A DNA stretch of 64,000 bases from Chitinophaga pinensis DSM 2588 (lineage in GTDB: Bacteria > Bacteroidota > Bacteroidia > Chitinophagales > Chitinophagaceae), in contig NC_013132.1 of the NCBI RefSeq assembly GCF_000024005.1, positions 1,240,001-1,304,000 of the forward strand, written 5' to 3'. Below are positions 35,654-45,349 of this stretch, one piece after another (the stretch's first letter is position 1; each line of letters starts with the position of its first letter). Under the pieces are notes generated by a model that was given only the letters and a program-made list of their open reading frames with translations, had not been told where the DNA came from and ran no database searches. A program made the translations under genes and the position numbers.

Positions 35654-35711
35654 CCGTTATTACGCCGCTATTTCTCCGTTCCTGAACGAAGAGATAGCGG
35701 CGTAATAACGG
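35654..35711. repeat. long near-perfect hairpin (about 27 bp stem)
   Basis: 35654-35681 and 35684-35711 are inverted copies (ends CCGTTATTACGCCGCTAT and its complement) differing at two positions. No T run follows, so it is not a simple terminator. Confidence 0.85.
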
Positions 35712-35731
35712 CGTAGTAAGGGTGTAGTACG
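35688..35731. repeat. 11-bp tandem repeats (GGCGTARTAAS)
   Basis: The units GGCGTAATAAC (35699), GGCGTAGTAAG (35710) and GGTGTAGTACG (35721) are adjacent and in exact 11-base register, with a looser unit GAAGAGATAGC at 35688. The array partly overlaps the right arm of the long hairpin and lies 51 bases from the 3' end of icmF. Confidence 0.78.
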
Positions 35732-35781
35732 AAGAATTAGCTATTTATTCGAAGAAGGCAGCGGTTTTAACCGGTTTATGA

Positions 35782-38700
35782 TTACATATTCCTTCTGTAC
35801 TGGCCACCTACTTCATAAAGTGCATGTGTAATTTGTCCGAGAGAGCAATGTTTAACGGTTTCCATTAATTCTTCAAAGAGGTTACCATTGTTGATCGCCA
35901 CCTGCTGAAGTTGTTGTAATGCAGCAGTGCTGCGGTGATGATGTCGCTGATGGAAGGCGGTCAGCGTATTGATCTGGAACTCTTTTTCTTCCTGTGTGGA
36001 ACGGATCACCTCTTCCGGAATAACTGTCGGAGAGCCTTTCTTATTCAGGAATGTATTCACACCGACAATCGGATATTCGCCGGTATGTTTGAGCGATTCA
36101 TAATGCAGACTTTCCTCCTGGATCTTGTTACGCTGATACATTCTTTCCATCGCTCCCAATACGCCGCCTCTTTCCGTAATACGCTGGAATTCGGCCATTA
36201 CAGCTTCTTCTACCAGGTCAGTCAGTTCTTCGATAAAGAAAGATCCCTGTGTCGGATTTTCATTTTTCGCAGTACCTAATTCCCGGTTGATGATCAGCTG
36301 AATAGCCATTGCCCTGCGCACGCTTTCTTCTGTAGGCGTGGTAATGGCCTCGTCATAGGCGTTTGTATGTAATGAATTACAGTTATCGTAAATGGCGTAT
36401 AATGCCTGTAAGGTGGTGCGGATATCGTTGAAGTCAATTTCCTGTGCGTGCAGACTACGGCCGGAAGTCTGAATATGATATTTTAGTTTCTGCGAACGGT
36501 CGTTGCCTTTGTATTTGTATTTAATCGCTTTAGCCCAGATCCTGCGTGCTACACGACCTATCACCGCATATTCAGGGTCCATACCATTGCTGAAGAAGAA
36601 CGAGAGATTAGGCGCAAAGTCGTCGATATGCATACCGCGACTCAGGTAATACTCTACATAGGTAAAACCATTCGACAATGTAAAGGCCAGCTGCGTAATA
36701 GGATTAGCGCCTGCTTCTGCAATATGATAACCCGAAATGCTCACAGAGTAGAAGTTGCGTACTTTCTGACTGATAAAATATTCCTGCACGTCCCCCATCA
36801 GTTTCAGTGCAAATTCAGTGGAGAAAATACAGGTATTCTGTGCCTGATCTTCCTTCAGAATATCGGCCTGCACGGTACCTCGCGCAGTGGATAATGCATG
36901 TGCCTTTATCTTTTCATAGACTTCTTTTTCCAGTACTTCATCACCGGAAATCCCTAACAACTTTAACCCCAGACCATCATTGCCATGAGGCAGATCTCCG
37001 TTGTAATGGGGTAGCGGATTATCGCTGAACTTTGCTTTGATCAGGGCATTCACTTTATCAGTCAGACCATTCGCAGCAATATATTTTTCACACTGCTGAT
37101 CAATGGCGGCATTCATGAAGAAGGCGAGTAGTATCGGCGCCGGACCATTAATAGTCATAGACACAGATGTCTTCGGATCGCAGAGATCGAAACCGCTATA
37201 CAGCTTTTTAGCATCATCCACAGTGGCAATGCTGACCCCTGAGTTACCTACCTTTCCGTAAATATCCGGGCGGTGTGCAGGATCTTCTCCATACAGGGTT
37301 ACACTGTCAAATGCAGTACTGAGGCGCTTAGCCGGCTGATCGACGGATACGTAGTGGAAGCGTTTATTGGTACGTTCCGGCCCGCCTTCACCAGCAAACA
37401 TACGGGTAGGATCTTCTCCTTCTCTTTTCAGTGGGAATACACCTGCCGCATAAGGAAACTCACCTGGCAGATTTTCGGTCAGTTGCCAGCGGAGGATATC
37501 ACCCCAGTCGTTATATCTCGATAAACTGATTTTGGGTATTGAAGACTTTGAAAGACTTTCGCTGTAAAGCGGAAGTTTGATTACTTTATCTCTTACCTGG
37601 AATTCGTAGAAAGGAGCCGTATATTGTTTTTTCAGCGCCGGCCAGTTGCCCAGTAATTGCTGGCATTCAGGGTGCAGCTGGGTGCGCAGGTGATCGGCAA
37701 TATCTTTTATGGTTTTCTGCTGACCCTCATTCAACAGGGAAGCGGCTCCCTCTAATTGATACAGACGGGTGGCAATATTGCATTGTTCGTCTACCCACTT
37801 TCCATAATCGCGGATGCTTTCATTGATTTCCGCCAGATAACGTACCCGGGAGGGCGGAATGATCTGCGATTTGGTGGTAGTCGCGTCTGTTGTTTCATGT
37901 GTTACATTACCGAAACGGACGGCTTTTTTCTCATCGATCACCGCCAGCAATTTTTCAAACAGCTGGTTAATGCCATGGTCGTTGAACTGGGATGCGATTG
38001 TGCCGATAACCGGTAATTGATCGTCGGTAGCGGTCCAGAGGCTATGATTGCGTTTAAATTGTTTGCGTACGTCATGGAGTGCATCCAGGGCGCCTGCTTT
38101 ATCAAACTTGTTGATAGCGATGACGTCTGCATAATCCAGCATATTGATCTTTTCCAGCTGAGAAGCAGCGCCATATTCTGGCGTCATCACATAGAGGGCC
38201 ACGTCACAGTGATCAGTAATGGCGGTATCGCTCTGGCCGATGCCGGAAGTTTCCAGTATGATCAAGTCAAAACCGGCTGTTTTACAGATATCGATCGCTT
38301 CCTGTACGTGTGCGCTGACGGCTTTATCGCTTTCCCTGGTAGCCAGGGAGCGCATATAGGCCCGGGGATGGTGGATCGCATTCATACGGATACGGTCTCC
38401 GAGGAGGGCGCCACCGGTTTTTTTCTTGGAAGGATCCACAGAAATAACGGCAATGGTCTGCTGATCGAAACTGCGGAGGAAGCGGCGTACTATTTCATCT
38501 GTCACACTACTTTTACCGGCCCCGCCGGTACCGGTGATCCCTAAAACGACGCCAGCCCCTGTTTTTGCAGAGGGAAGCGCATCGGGCAACTGATCATTTT
38601 CCGCTACGGTAATGGCCTGGGCAATCAGTTTATCATTGCGGGAAGGCAGTTCCTGTAAATGGCCGTTCAGTCCTTTGGTAGTGGTAAAGTCGCATTGTTT

Positions 38701-39108
38701 AATCACATCTTCAATCATTCCTTCCAGTCCCATCTGGCGGCCATCGTCAGGAGAGTAAAGCCGGGTAATACCGTATTGATGTAGTTCTGCTATTTCGGAA
38801 GGGAGGATGGTACCTCCGCCACCGCCAAATATTTTAATGTGACCGCATCCTTTTTCCCGGAGGAGGTCATACATGTACTTGAAAAATTCAAGGTGTCCAC
38901 CCTGGTAAGAGGTAATGGCAATACCCTGGGCATCTTCCTGGATGGCACAGTCCACAATTTCCGCTGCCGAACGGTTGTGGCCCAGATGGATCACTTCCGC
39001 GCCTTTTGCCTGCATAATGCGGCGCATAATATTAATGGCTGCATCGTGTCCGTCAAAAAGAGAGGCTGCCGTTACGATACGGACCTTGTTTGATAGGTTG
39101 TCAGTCAT
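35782..39108 (-). CDS. icmF: fused isobutyryl-CoA mutase IcmF
   Basis: Adenosylcobalamin enzyme that interconverts isobutyryl-CoA and n-butyryl-CoA, fused to its own G-protein chaperone. Domains in order: B12-binding (about 8-140, with His21 in LFDGHDAA), MeaI-type GTPase (about 185-400, P-loop GTGGAGKS at 193-200, NKFD at 333-336), a linker, and the mutase barrel (about 530-1108). Two residues separate it from methylmalonyl-CoA mutase: Phe558 (AAGVFPL), where that enzyme has Tyr89, and Gln757 (AQNTCIF), where it has the carboxylate-binding Arg207. Both have the isobutyryl type, so the call rests on sequence. The size of 1108 matches IcmF. It is single and divergent from the GH125 gene. Confidence 0.96.
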   Translation of the reverse strand: MTDNLSNKVRIVTAASLFDGHDAAINIMRRIMQAKGAEVIHLGHNRSAAEIVDCAIQEDAQGIAITSYQGGHLEFFKYMYDLLREKGCGHIKIFGGGGGTILPSEIAELHQYGITRLYSPDDGRQMGLEGMIEDVIKQCDFTTTKGLNGHLQELPSRNDKLIAQAITVAENDQLPDALPSAKTGAGVVLGITGTGGAGKSSVTDEIVRRFLRSFDQQTIAVISVDPSKKKTGGALLGDRIRMNAIHHPRAYMRSLATRESDKAVSAHVQEAIDICKTAGFDLIILETSGIGQSDTAITDHCDVALYVMTPEYGAASQLEKINMLDYADVIAINKFDKAGALDALHDVRKQFKRNHSLWTATDDQLPVIGTIASQFNDHGINQLFEKLLAVIDEKKAVRFGNVTHETTDATTTKSQIIPPSRVRYLAEINESIRDYGKWVDEQCNIATRLYQLEGAASLLNEGQQKTIKDIADHLRTQLHPECQQLLGNWPALKKQYTAPFYEFQVRDKVIKLPLYSESLSKSSIPKISLSRYNDWGDILRWQLTENLPGEFPYAAGVFPLKREGEDPTRMFAGEGGPERTNKRFHYVSVDQPAKRLSTAFDSVTLYGEDPAHRPDIYGKVGNSGVSIATVDDAKKLYSGFDLCDPKTSVSMTINGPAPILLAFFMNAAIDQQCEKYIAANGLTDKVNALIKAKFSDNPLPHYNGDLPHGNDGLGLKLLGISGDEVLEKEVYEKIKAHALSTARGTVQADILKEDQAQNTCIFSTEFALKLMGDVQEYFISQKVRNFYSVSISGYHIAEAGANPITQLAFTLSNGFTYVEYYLSRGMHIDDFAPNLSFFFSNGMDPEYAVIGRVARRIWAKAIKYKYKGNDRSQKLKYHIQTSGRSLHAQEIDFNDIRTTLQALYAIYDNCNSLHTNAYDEAITTPTEESVRRAMAIQLIINRELGTAKNENPTQGSFFIEELTDLVEEAVMAEFQRITERGGVLGAMERMYQRNKIQEESLHYESLKHTGEYPIVGVNTFLNKKGSPTVIPEEVIRSTQEEKEFQINTLTAFHQRHHHRSTAALQQLQQVAINNGNLFEELMETVKHCSLGQITHALYEVGGQYRRNM

Positions 39109-39285
39109 ATTGTTCTGGTGTTTGAACGTGGTTACGGCAAACGTGGAGCCGGTAAAGTCCGTAATTTACGAAAATCGTAACTGTGGAATATTGCCGTATT
39201 TTTTTATTTTCACCCTATTATTCACGTTTATGAGTTGCAGGTCGTAGAAACAAATGCAATCGTAATAGAAAAATCTATATCAGCA

Positions 39286-40719
39286 ATGGTGGCAAGAAGA
39301 GATTTTATCAGAAACAGCAGTTTGCTGGCAGGCGCTGTGGCGCTGGGTTTCCCTAAGGCGGTATTCAGTAATCCGCTGGGTTATACTTCCCAACGTCCTC
39401 CGCTGGCACAACGTAAGTTTACCAGTCAGGCAGTTGAAAAGGCGATCACGAATATTAAAAAGGAGATCGCTGACCAGAAACTGGCCTGGATGTTTGAGAA
39501 CTGTTTTCCGAACACCCTGGATACTACCGTACAGTTTAAGGTAGAAAATGGTCGTCCGGACACATTTGTACTGACCGGCGATATCCACGCAATGTGGCTG
39601 CGCGACTCCACTGCGCAGGTATGGCCTTACCTGTCTCTGATAAAAGAAGACGATAAACTGAAACAACTGATCGCGGGTGTGGTGAACAGGCAGACCAAAT
39701 GCGTACTGATCGATCCGTATGCAAATGCCTTCAACGAAGGACCGACCGGTAGTGAGTGGGATTCCGATCTGACCGAAATGAAACCTGAGCTGCATGAGCG
39801 TAAATGGGAAATTGACTCCCTGTGTTACACCGTGCGTCTGGCTTATAACTATTGGAAAGTAAGTGGTGATGCAAGTGTACTGGATGATACGTACAAAAAA
39901 GCCGCTAAACTGATCGTGAAAACTTTCAAAGAGCAGCAGCGTAAAGAGGGTAAAGGGCCTTACAAATTCCAGCGTAAGACCCCGATCCAGTCAGATACTG
40001 CGCCAAATGGCGGTTGGGGTGCACCGATACAGCCGGTTGGACTGATCGTTTCCCTGTTCCGTCCTTCTGATGATGCGACTGTGTTCCCATTCCTGATCCC
40101 GTCCAACATGTTTGCCGTAGTATCCCTGCGTCAGCTGAGCGAGATCAGTGAAGTGGTATTCAAAGACGCCGCTTTTGCAAAAGAATGTACAGAACTGGCT
40201 GACGAAGTGGACAGAGCGATCAAGGCTTATGCGATCGTAGAACATCCGCAGCTGGGGCATATGTATCCGCTGGAAGTGGATGGTTACGGTAACCGCCTGT
40301 TCCTGGATGATACCAATGTACCAAGTCTGCTGTCTATCCCTTACCTGGGTTATACAACTGCTGACGATCCGCTGTATCAGAACTCCCGTCACTTTGTATG
40401 GAGCACTTTCCATTGCTGGTTCTATAAAGGTAAATATGGTGATGGTGTAGGTAGTCCGCACACCGGCCCTGACTACATCTGGCCAATGAGTATCATCATG
40501 AAAGCGCTGACCAGCAGCAATCCGGATGAAATCGCTGAGTGTATCAAAACCCTGCGTAATACAGACGGCGATACCGGCTTTATACATGAGTCTTATCACA
40601 AGGATGATCCAACTAAATATACCCGTAAATGGTTTGCCTGGGCGAACACCCTGTTTGGTGAGCTGATCCTGAAAGTAAGCCAGGAATATCCGCAGCTGCT
40701 GAAGAAACAGTACGCGTAA
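39286..40719 (+). CDS. GH125 exo-alpha-1,6-mannosidase family protein
   Basis: Glycoside hydrolase of family 125 (formerly DUF1237), known for metal-independent removal of alpha-1,6-linked mannose. I chose ATG 39286: MVARRDFIRNSSLLAGAVALGF is a twin-arginine signal, so the enzyme is exported folded. The (alpha/alpha)6 domain spans about 45-475, with GDIHAMWLRDSTAQVWPY near 105, GSEWDSDLTEMKPELHERKWEIDSLCY near 165 and GPDYIWPMSIIMKAL near 405. No SusC/D pair is adjacent, so it is not in a clear polysaccharide-utilisation locus. Mannose-containing glycan is the likely substrate. Confidence 0.93.
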   Translation: MVARRDFIRNSSLLAGAVALGFPKAVFSNPLGYTSQRPPLAQRKFTSQAVEKAITNIKKEIADQKLAWMFENCFPNTLDTTVQFKVENGRPDTFVLTGDIHAMWLRDSTAQVWPYLSLIKEDDKLKQLIAGVVNRQTKCVLIDPYANAFNEGPTGSEWDSDLTEMKPELHERKWEIDSLCYTVRLAYNYWKVSGDASVLDDTYKKAAKLIVKTFKEQQRKEGKGPYKFQRKTPIQSDTAPNGGWGAPIQPVGLIVSLFRPSDDATVFPFLIPSNMFAVVSLRQLSEISEVVFKDAAFAKECTELADEVDRAIKAYAIVEHPQLGHMYPLEVDGYGNRLFLDDTNVPSLLSIPYLGYTTADDPLYQNSRHFVWSTFHCWFYKGKYGDGVGSPHTGPDYIWPMSIIMKALTSSNPDEIAECIKTLRNTDGDTGFIHESYHKDDPTKYTRKWFAWANTLFGELILKVSQEYPQLLKKQYA

Positions 40720-40750
40720 TTATTACTCAATAATAAAGTCTTTCAACTTG

Positions 40751-40787
40751 CTCATCCTTCGCATTTATGCGAAGGATGAGTATTTTT
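40751..40787 (+). terminator. intrinsic terminator
   Basis: CTCATCCTTCGCAT (40751-40764) pairs with ATGCGAAGGATGAG (40767-40780), followed by TATTTTT. The tail TATTTTTG (40781-40788) also matches the -7 consensus and lies 33 bases before the next gene, so it may double as its promoter. Confidence 0.9.
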
Positions 40788-40820
40788 GGACCTGTTTATA
40801 ACAAAACTAATCCGTAACCC

Positions 40821-42602
40821 ATGACGCCCCTGGCTATATACGAGCAACAGATTAATGATTACAAGGCAGAGATTTCACAGGTACAACGTCGTCTGAGTAT
40901 ACTTGGCTGGACAAGGCTGGCATTTTTTGTAGCCGCATTGTACTGTGGATATGCTTTCTTCAGCCGGCATTTCGATTATACCTGGCTGGCAGCGGCTATT
41001 GTACTGCTGGGGGGATTTGTGGTGTTGCTGATCCGCTATTTGTCGCAGCAGGAAAAACTCACCTTGCTGAAGACGTTCCTGGAACTGAATGAAAAAGAGT
41101 GGCAACTGGCGGCTTCGGGACAATCAGGATTTGATGATGGAGGGCGCTTCGCGGATGAACAGCATCCTTATACCGGCGATCTGGATGTATTCGGACATGC
41201 TTCTCTCTATGCTCATGTGAATCGCACAGGGACGCTGTTGGGTAGTAACGCCCTTGCAGATGCGCTGAAAACGCCTTTACAGGGAGTGGAACAGATCGCA
41301 CAGCATCAGGCGGTGATCAGAGAACTGGCCCCAAGATTTAAGTTCAGACAGCTGTTTGCCGTACATGCGGCATTGACCAATGAGCAGCCGGAAGATGTGG
41401 CCGGACTGAAAAAATGGTTATCGCTGCCACTGGAATTTCTGGACAAAAAGTGGCTGAACATCGCACGCTGGCTCATGCCGGCATTGCTGGTAGTGGGAGC
41501 CGTCTTCTATTTTGTCACTGATCAATACTATCTCTTTACCTGCTTCTTTTGTATCAACCTGCTCATACTGGGGGCGAATATGAAGAAAGTAGGTGATCAG
41601 CATCAGTTGCTATCTAATAAAGAAAAGACCTTTGGCCGTTTTGCGCTGTTATTGCGACTGATTAATGCGGAAAGTGCCGGTAGTGCAGTATTGCTAAAAG
41701 AACAGCAGGGAAAGGCGACGGCCGCCAATAATGCTTTACACCAGTTGTCAAGGATATGCAGTGCCATGGACCAGCGCCTGAATCAGCTGGTAGGACTTGC
41801 CTTGAATAGCCTGGTATTGTATGACCTGCATTGTGTGTTTGCCCTGGAGAAATGGAAGGAGCGCAATAAGGAAGAGGTACAGGGCTGGCTGGATGTGATA
41901 GCCCGGATGGAGGTATGGAATAGTATGGCCACCTTTGCCTATAATCACCCTGCCTATATTTATCCTACAATCACAGGTGAAACGTCCCGTTTGATTGCAA
42001 CAGGTATCGGCCATCCGTTAATCCCGGCAGAAGAATGTGTGAGAAACGGTATCAGTATAGGAAATCCACAGGAGTTCCTGATCATTACAGGGTCTAACAT
42101 GAGCGGTAAAAGTACCTTCCTGCGCAGTGTAGGCAGTAACCTGCTGATGGGCATGTGTGGTATGCCGGTATGTGCAGAGAGCTTTAGTTGCAGTCCGATG
42201 CAGATCATGACTTCTATGCGTATCAAGGATTCCATTGCGAAGCATACGTCTTATTTCCAGGCGGAATTATTACGGCTCCAACAGATCGTGGAAGTGCTGA
42301 AAGGAGGGGAGCGTGTGTTTATCCTGCTGGATGAAATATTGAAGGGTACCAACTCGGAAGATAAACTGTCAGGATCCCGCAGACTAATAGAACATTTCCT
42401 GCAATATCATTGTCTGGGGATGATTGCTACACATGACCTGGAACTGGGCCACCTGGAGGAAACTTATCCGCAACGGATCCGGAACTATTGTTTTGAAAGC
42501 ACCATTAAGGATGACCAGCTCTTCTTTGACTACCGGATCCGGGAAGGAGTGGCACGTAATAAGAATGCGACGTTCCTTATGCAGAAGATGGAAATAATAT
42601 GA
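40821..42602 (+). CDS. membrane-anchored MutS-like ATPase
   Basis: Protein of 593 residues related to the core and ATPase parts of MutS but lacking the mismatch-recognition domain. The N-terminus has two hydrophobic segments (about 33-50 and 55-75) and the middle has two more (about 215-255), so it is probably membrane-bound. The MutS-type core helices lie in between, and the ATPase domain has Walker A ITGSNMSGKSTFL near 425 and Walker B VFILLDEILKGTNSED near 500, with THDLEL as the switch. Such proteins are common in Bacteroidota, but their job is unknown; a mismatch-repair role is unlikely without the DNA-reading domain. Confidence 0.87.
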   Translation: MTPLAIYEQQINDYKAEISQVQRRLSILGWTRLAFFVAALYCGYAFFSRHFDYTWLAAAIVLLGGFVVLLIRYLSQQEKLTLLKTFLELNEKEWQLAASGQSGFDDGGRFADEQHPYTGDLDVFGHASLYAHVNRTGTLLGSNALADALKTPLQGVEQIAQHQAVIRELAPRFKFRQLFAVHAALTNEQPEDVAGLKKWLSLPLEFLDKKWLNIARWLMPALLVVGAVFYFVTDQYYLFTCFFCINLLILGANMKKVGDQHQLLSNKEKTFGRFALLLRLINAESAGSAVLLKEQQGKATAANNALHQLSRICSAMDQRLNQLVGLALNSLVLYDLHCVFALEKWKERNKEEVQGWLDVIARMEVWNSMATFAYNHPAYIYPTITGETSRLIATGIGHPLIPAEECVRNGISIGNPQEFLIITGSNMSGKSTFLRSVGSNLLMGMCGMPVCAESFSCSPMQIMTSMRIKDSIAKHTSYFQAELLRLQQIVEVLKGGERVFILLDEILKGTNSEDKLSGSRRLIEHFLQYHCLGMIATHDLELGHLEETYPQRIRNYCFESTIKDDQLFFDYRIREGVARNKNATFLMQKMEII

Positions 42603-42652
42603 TTTGGCTGATAGCTAATTAATTTAGTATTTTTACTAAAAATATTAGCTGT

Positions 42653-43735
42653 ATGACCTTGCCATTTCAGGAGGGGATACCTGAAAATCCCTACTATAAA
42701 GGACGTGGAGCCCAGTTAAATCCGAAGAATAAATTTCTCCGGAATGAGTATGCGCAGGAGCATGTAGAGGGGATTGACGAGTGGTGGCAGGCAGATGTGC
42801 CTACACAGATCCTGGAAGAACATGCAAAGACCTTGGTCAATAAGGTGGACAGTCCGGATGTGGGTATGTGGTATTCTATGAATCCCTATCAGGGCTGTGA
42901 GCATGGTTGTATCTATTGTTATGCACGTAATGCGCATCAGTTCTGGGGAATGAGTGCCGGACTGGATTTCGAGCGTAAGATTGTGGTGAAGCGGAATGCG
43001 CCTGAGTTATTGAAGAAATTCCTCGATAATAAAAGCTGGGTGCCCAAGCCCATTTCCCTTTCAGGGAATACAGATTGTTATCAGCCGCTGGAGCGTAAAA
43101 TGTTTCTGACCCGGCAGCTCTTGTCGATAGCGCTGGATTACAAACAACCTATTGGTATTATCACAAAGAATTCGCTGGTACTGCGGGATAAGTACATCCT
43201 GCAGCAGATGGCCCGGCATGATCTGGTATGTGTATACGTTTCCATTACTACGATGCAGGAGGATCTGCGTCAGAAGATGGAGCCGCGTACAACTACGGCT
43301 GCACAGCGTTTCAAGATTGTGAAAGAGCTGAGTGAGCTGGGAATTCCGGTGGGGGTGATGACAGCGCCGATGATACCGGGCCTGAATGATCATGAAATGC
43401 CGGCCTTACTGGAAGCGGCGGCAGCAAATGGTGCGAAGTTTGCAGGCTACACGGTCGTTCGGCTGAACGATGCGGTAAAGATCATCTTTAATGACTGGTT
43501 ATATAAGAACTTTCCTGACAGGGCAGATAAGGTGTGGCATCATATTGAGAGTATGCATGGCGGTAATGTGAATGACAGTGATTTCGGCAGGCGTATGAGA
43601 GGAGAGGGAAACATGGCTGATCTTATCAAGCAGCAGTTTAAAGTGCATACGAAGCGGGTAGGATTAAACCAGGAGCGTTTTGAGTTCAATACGTCCCTCT
43701 TTGAAAGGCCACAGGTGCAGTTGAAGCTGTTTTAG
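42653..43735 (+). CDS. radical SAM protein (PA0069/SplB-like)
   Basis: Radical S-adenosylmethionine enzyme of 360 residues. The cluster-binding motif CEHGCIYCYAR lies near residue 83, preceded by YSMNPYQG, as in the PA0069/Rv2578c family distantly related to spore photoproduct lyase. Other conserved pieces are KPISLSGNTDCYQPLERK near 130, IGIITKNSLVLRD near 167, and GVMTAPMIPGLND near 238. The reaction is unknown for the family; DNA repair has been suggested from the homology. It is preceded at 50 bases by the MutS-like gene, which may or may not be meaningful. Confidence 0.9.
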   Translation: MTLPFQEGIPENPYYKGRGAQLNPKNKFLRNEYAQEHVEGIDEWWQADVPTQILEEHAKTLVNKVDSPDVGMWYSMNPYQGCEHGCIYCYARNAHQFWGMSAGLDFERKIVVKRNAPELLKKFLDNKSWVPKPISLSGNTDCYQPLERKMFLTRQLLSIALDYKQPIGIITKNSLVLRDKYILQQMARHDLVCVYVSITTMQEDLRQKMEPRTTTAAQRFKIVKELSELGIPVGVMTAPMIPGLNDHEMPALLEAAAANGAKFAGYTVVRLNDAVKIIFNDWLYKNFPDRADKVWHHIESMHGGNVNDSDFGRRMRGEGNMADLIKQQFKVHTKRVGLNQERFEFNTSLFERPQVQLKLF

Positions 43736-43904
43736 ATAAGTGCAGATGTCAGTCCCGGTAAAGGAATCAGGTAGGTAGTGCAGTGCTGGCAGTATGAAGG
43801 TTGGGGAGGAATAACAGGATGTGATATGCGATGAAGACAAGACAGCAGCGAGGTGTGTGGAGCTTTTACCGCAACAGGGTGACAGGCACGAAGCATATAA
43901 TATA

Positions 43905-43943
43905 TTGACAGGCATACTGATTTGAGATATACATGCCTGTTAA
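43905..43943. repeat. inverted repeat TTGACAGGCAT...ATGCCTGTTAA
   Basis: 11-base arms at 43905-43915 and 43933-43943 differ at one wobble position, with a 17-base spacer. It lies about 65 bases upstream of the -7 element of unit A. The preceding 170 bases after the radical SAM gene show nothing recognisable. Confidence 0.6.
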
Positions 43944-44009
43944 CAAAAAATTGATAGGGGCATCGAAAAAGTTTATTAGGAAAAATGCGGAAATAAAAAA
44001 AATAAAAAA

Positions 44010-44183
44010 TATCTTTGTGCAAGCAATAAATGAAATGAAACGCAATCCAAAATATACTATTTCGGCGATGTCCTGTAAGAAGAAGCAGGCCAGAAATAGG
44101 TTGCGGGTATGTTGCACCAATTGTTAACGAAATAAGTTATCAAATGATATAACAAAGGTCCCGCAGAGATTGCGGGACTTTTT
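44010..44183 (+). ncRNA. candidate small RNA/micro-ORF unit A
   Basis: A compact transcription unit by sequence signals. TATCTTTG (44010-44017) is a perfect -7 element. It is followed by a 30-codon ORF (44035-44127, MKRNPKYTISAM... ending RVCCTNC), the block GGTATG (44106-44111), a hairpin GTTAT/ATAAC (44136-44153) and a terminator GTCCCGCA/TGCGGGAC with five T (44158-44183). The expected transcript is about 160 bases. It could be a structured RNA, a Lys/Cys-rich micropeptide message or a leader. The same plan recurs in units B, C and D. No known RNA family is recognised. Confidence 0.5.
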
Positions 44184-44189
44184 GCTTTT

Positions 44190-44380
44190 GAAGAATCTAA
44201 ATGATGATTGAGCAAGACAACTGTGTGATAACTGTAATGTATATATATCGCCTGGTAAAGCCGGTGATTACTGTACGAAAGGATGGCTTCTCCTTAAGGA
44301 GGCCTAATGGGCGTGGTATGTAGCCAACATAGAACTTATCTATATGCTACCCGGCCCATTTGATGGAGCCGGGTTTTTTA
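44190..44380 (+). ncRNA. candidate small RNA/micro-ORF unit B
   Basis: Starts right after the unit A terminator, at a near -7 match TGCTTTTG (44183-44190). Hairpins in order: an imperfect one around TCGCCTGG/CCGGTGA; CTCC-TTAA-GGAG inside GGC/GCC (44285-44304); after nine bases TGGTATG (44314-44320); a two-part stem GTAGC-ATAGA/TCTAT-GCTAC (44320-44350); and a terminator ACCCGGC-CCAT/ATGG-GCCGGGT with seven T (44349-44380). A 40-codon ORF (44201-44323) ends ...RRPNGRGM at the GGTATG block. No gene precedes the terminator, and the DinB gene starts 85 bases later. Confidence 0.5.
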
Positions 44381-44464
44381 TTTTTATTCTATAAATACTG
44401 TTATGTGCCACAAGGCGTACAGAAAGTGGAGCTGGTCAGGTGCATAACCCCAAATCGACAGATC

Positions 44465-45091
44465 ATGAGAAACGTAATTCAATCAGTAAGAGAGGCATTG
44501 CTTACAAACTTCAGGGAGTTAGATACCTGGTTCGAAAAAGATTTCGACCTGTTACACTTTAAACCGGATACAGACCAGTGGAATATCCGGGAAGTGCTGG
44601 AGCATATTAGCCTGACCAACTATTTTTTGTTACTTATTATTAATAAGAGTACCCGCAGAGCGCTGGATCGCAGACATGCCGCCAAGTCTATCATTATTCC
44701 CGCTGATTACATGGAGAAGTTTGATAAGATAGATGTGATAGGCAGCCGTTCCTTTGAATGGGTAAGACCAGAACACCTGGAACCAAGCGGATTGCAGGAT
44801 ATGAGAGATGTGAGAGCGCTGCTCAAACAACAGTTTGCACAGTGTATGTATAATCTCAGTTTACTGAAGAACGGCGAAGGCATGCTGGTACTCACCAACC
44901 TCTCTGTCAACCACCTGGGTAAACTGGATATCTACCAGTACATCTACTTCCTCACTAAACATATTGAACGTCACATCCGCCAGATGCAGCGGTTGGCAAA
45001 AGAATATGAAGGTGCTGTGGAGGAAGACGTACAAAGCAGCAGGATCCTGAATGCTGCTGATGAAGAAGCAGAAAGTATGCTATTAATATAA
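44465..45091 (+). CDS. DinB family protein
   Basis: Four-helix-bundle protein of 208 residues in the DinB/YfiT-like superfamily, usually metal-dependent thiol or small-molecule transferases of unknown substrate. I chose ATG 44465 (MRNVIQSVREAL). An earlier in-frame ATG (44360) lies within the terminator stem of unit B, so it is rejected. Likely metal-binding histidines are in REVLEHISLTNYF near 40, SVNHLG near 148 and TKHIERHIRQMQRL near 166, the usual spacing of the superfamily's three-His site. It is single, with candidate RNA units on both sides. Confidence 0.82.
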   Translation: MRNVIQSVREALLTNFRELDTWFEKDFDLLHFKPDTDQWNIREVLEHISLTNYFLLLIINKSTRRALDRRHAAKSIIIPADYMEKFDKIDVIGSRSFEWVRPEHLEPSGLQDMRDVRALLKQQFAQCMYNLSLLKNGEGMLVLTNLSVNHLGKLDIYQYIYFLTKHIERHIRQMQRLAKEYEGAVEEDVQSSRILNAADEEAESMLLI

Positions 45092-45337
45092 TAAATAGGT
45101 CGACCTCTCTTCGTCTGTTGGCTTTGGAAACCCTTCGGAATACTATCATTACCGGTGACGTAAATAGTCACCGGTATTTCATATCTGCGACGTATATACG
45201 AATATGATATAGCAGGGATTTTGCGTGTCAATGGTTATCAACGCATAAGCAGCAGGGATGGGCGTGTGAGCAGGAAATATTTGCAGGTTGATAAGAAAAA
45301 AAGTGCAAAAAAATTGTTAAAGACCAAAATAACATCA

Positions 45338-45345
45338 TATATTTG
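45338..45345 (+). promoter_or_regulatory. promoter of unit C (TTG-N21-TATATTTG)
   Basis: TATATTTG is a perfect -7 match, with a TTG at 45314-45316 as possible -33 element, 21 bases upstream. No protein gene of ordinary size follows, only unit C. The 245 bases between the DinB stop and this site hold no gene I can support. Confidence 0.68.
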
Positions 45346-45349
45346 CACC

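Noticed and set aside
39991..40599. 202-codon minus-strand frame opposite the GH125 gene
   Set aside because: Antisense shadow; no domain and no promoter.
43933..44034. Longer 64-codon version of the unit A ORF starting at 43933
   Set aside because: The perfect -7 element at 44010-44017 lies inside it, so a transcript from that promoter would only include the shorter ORF from 44035. The long form remains possible from another promoter.
44184..44380. tRNA or known small RNA (SRP RNA, 6S, tmRNA) in unit B
   Set aside because: No cloverleaf, no TTCGA-type loop, and none of the conserved SRP or tmRNA sequences.
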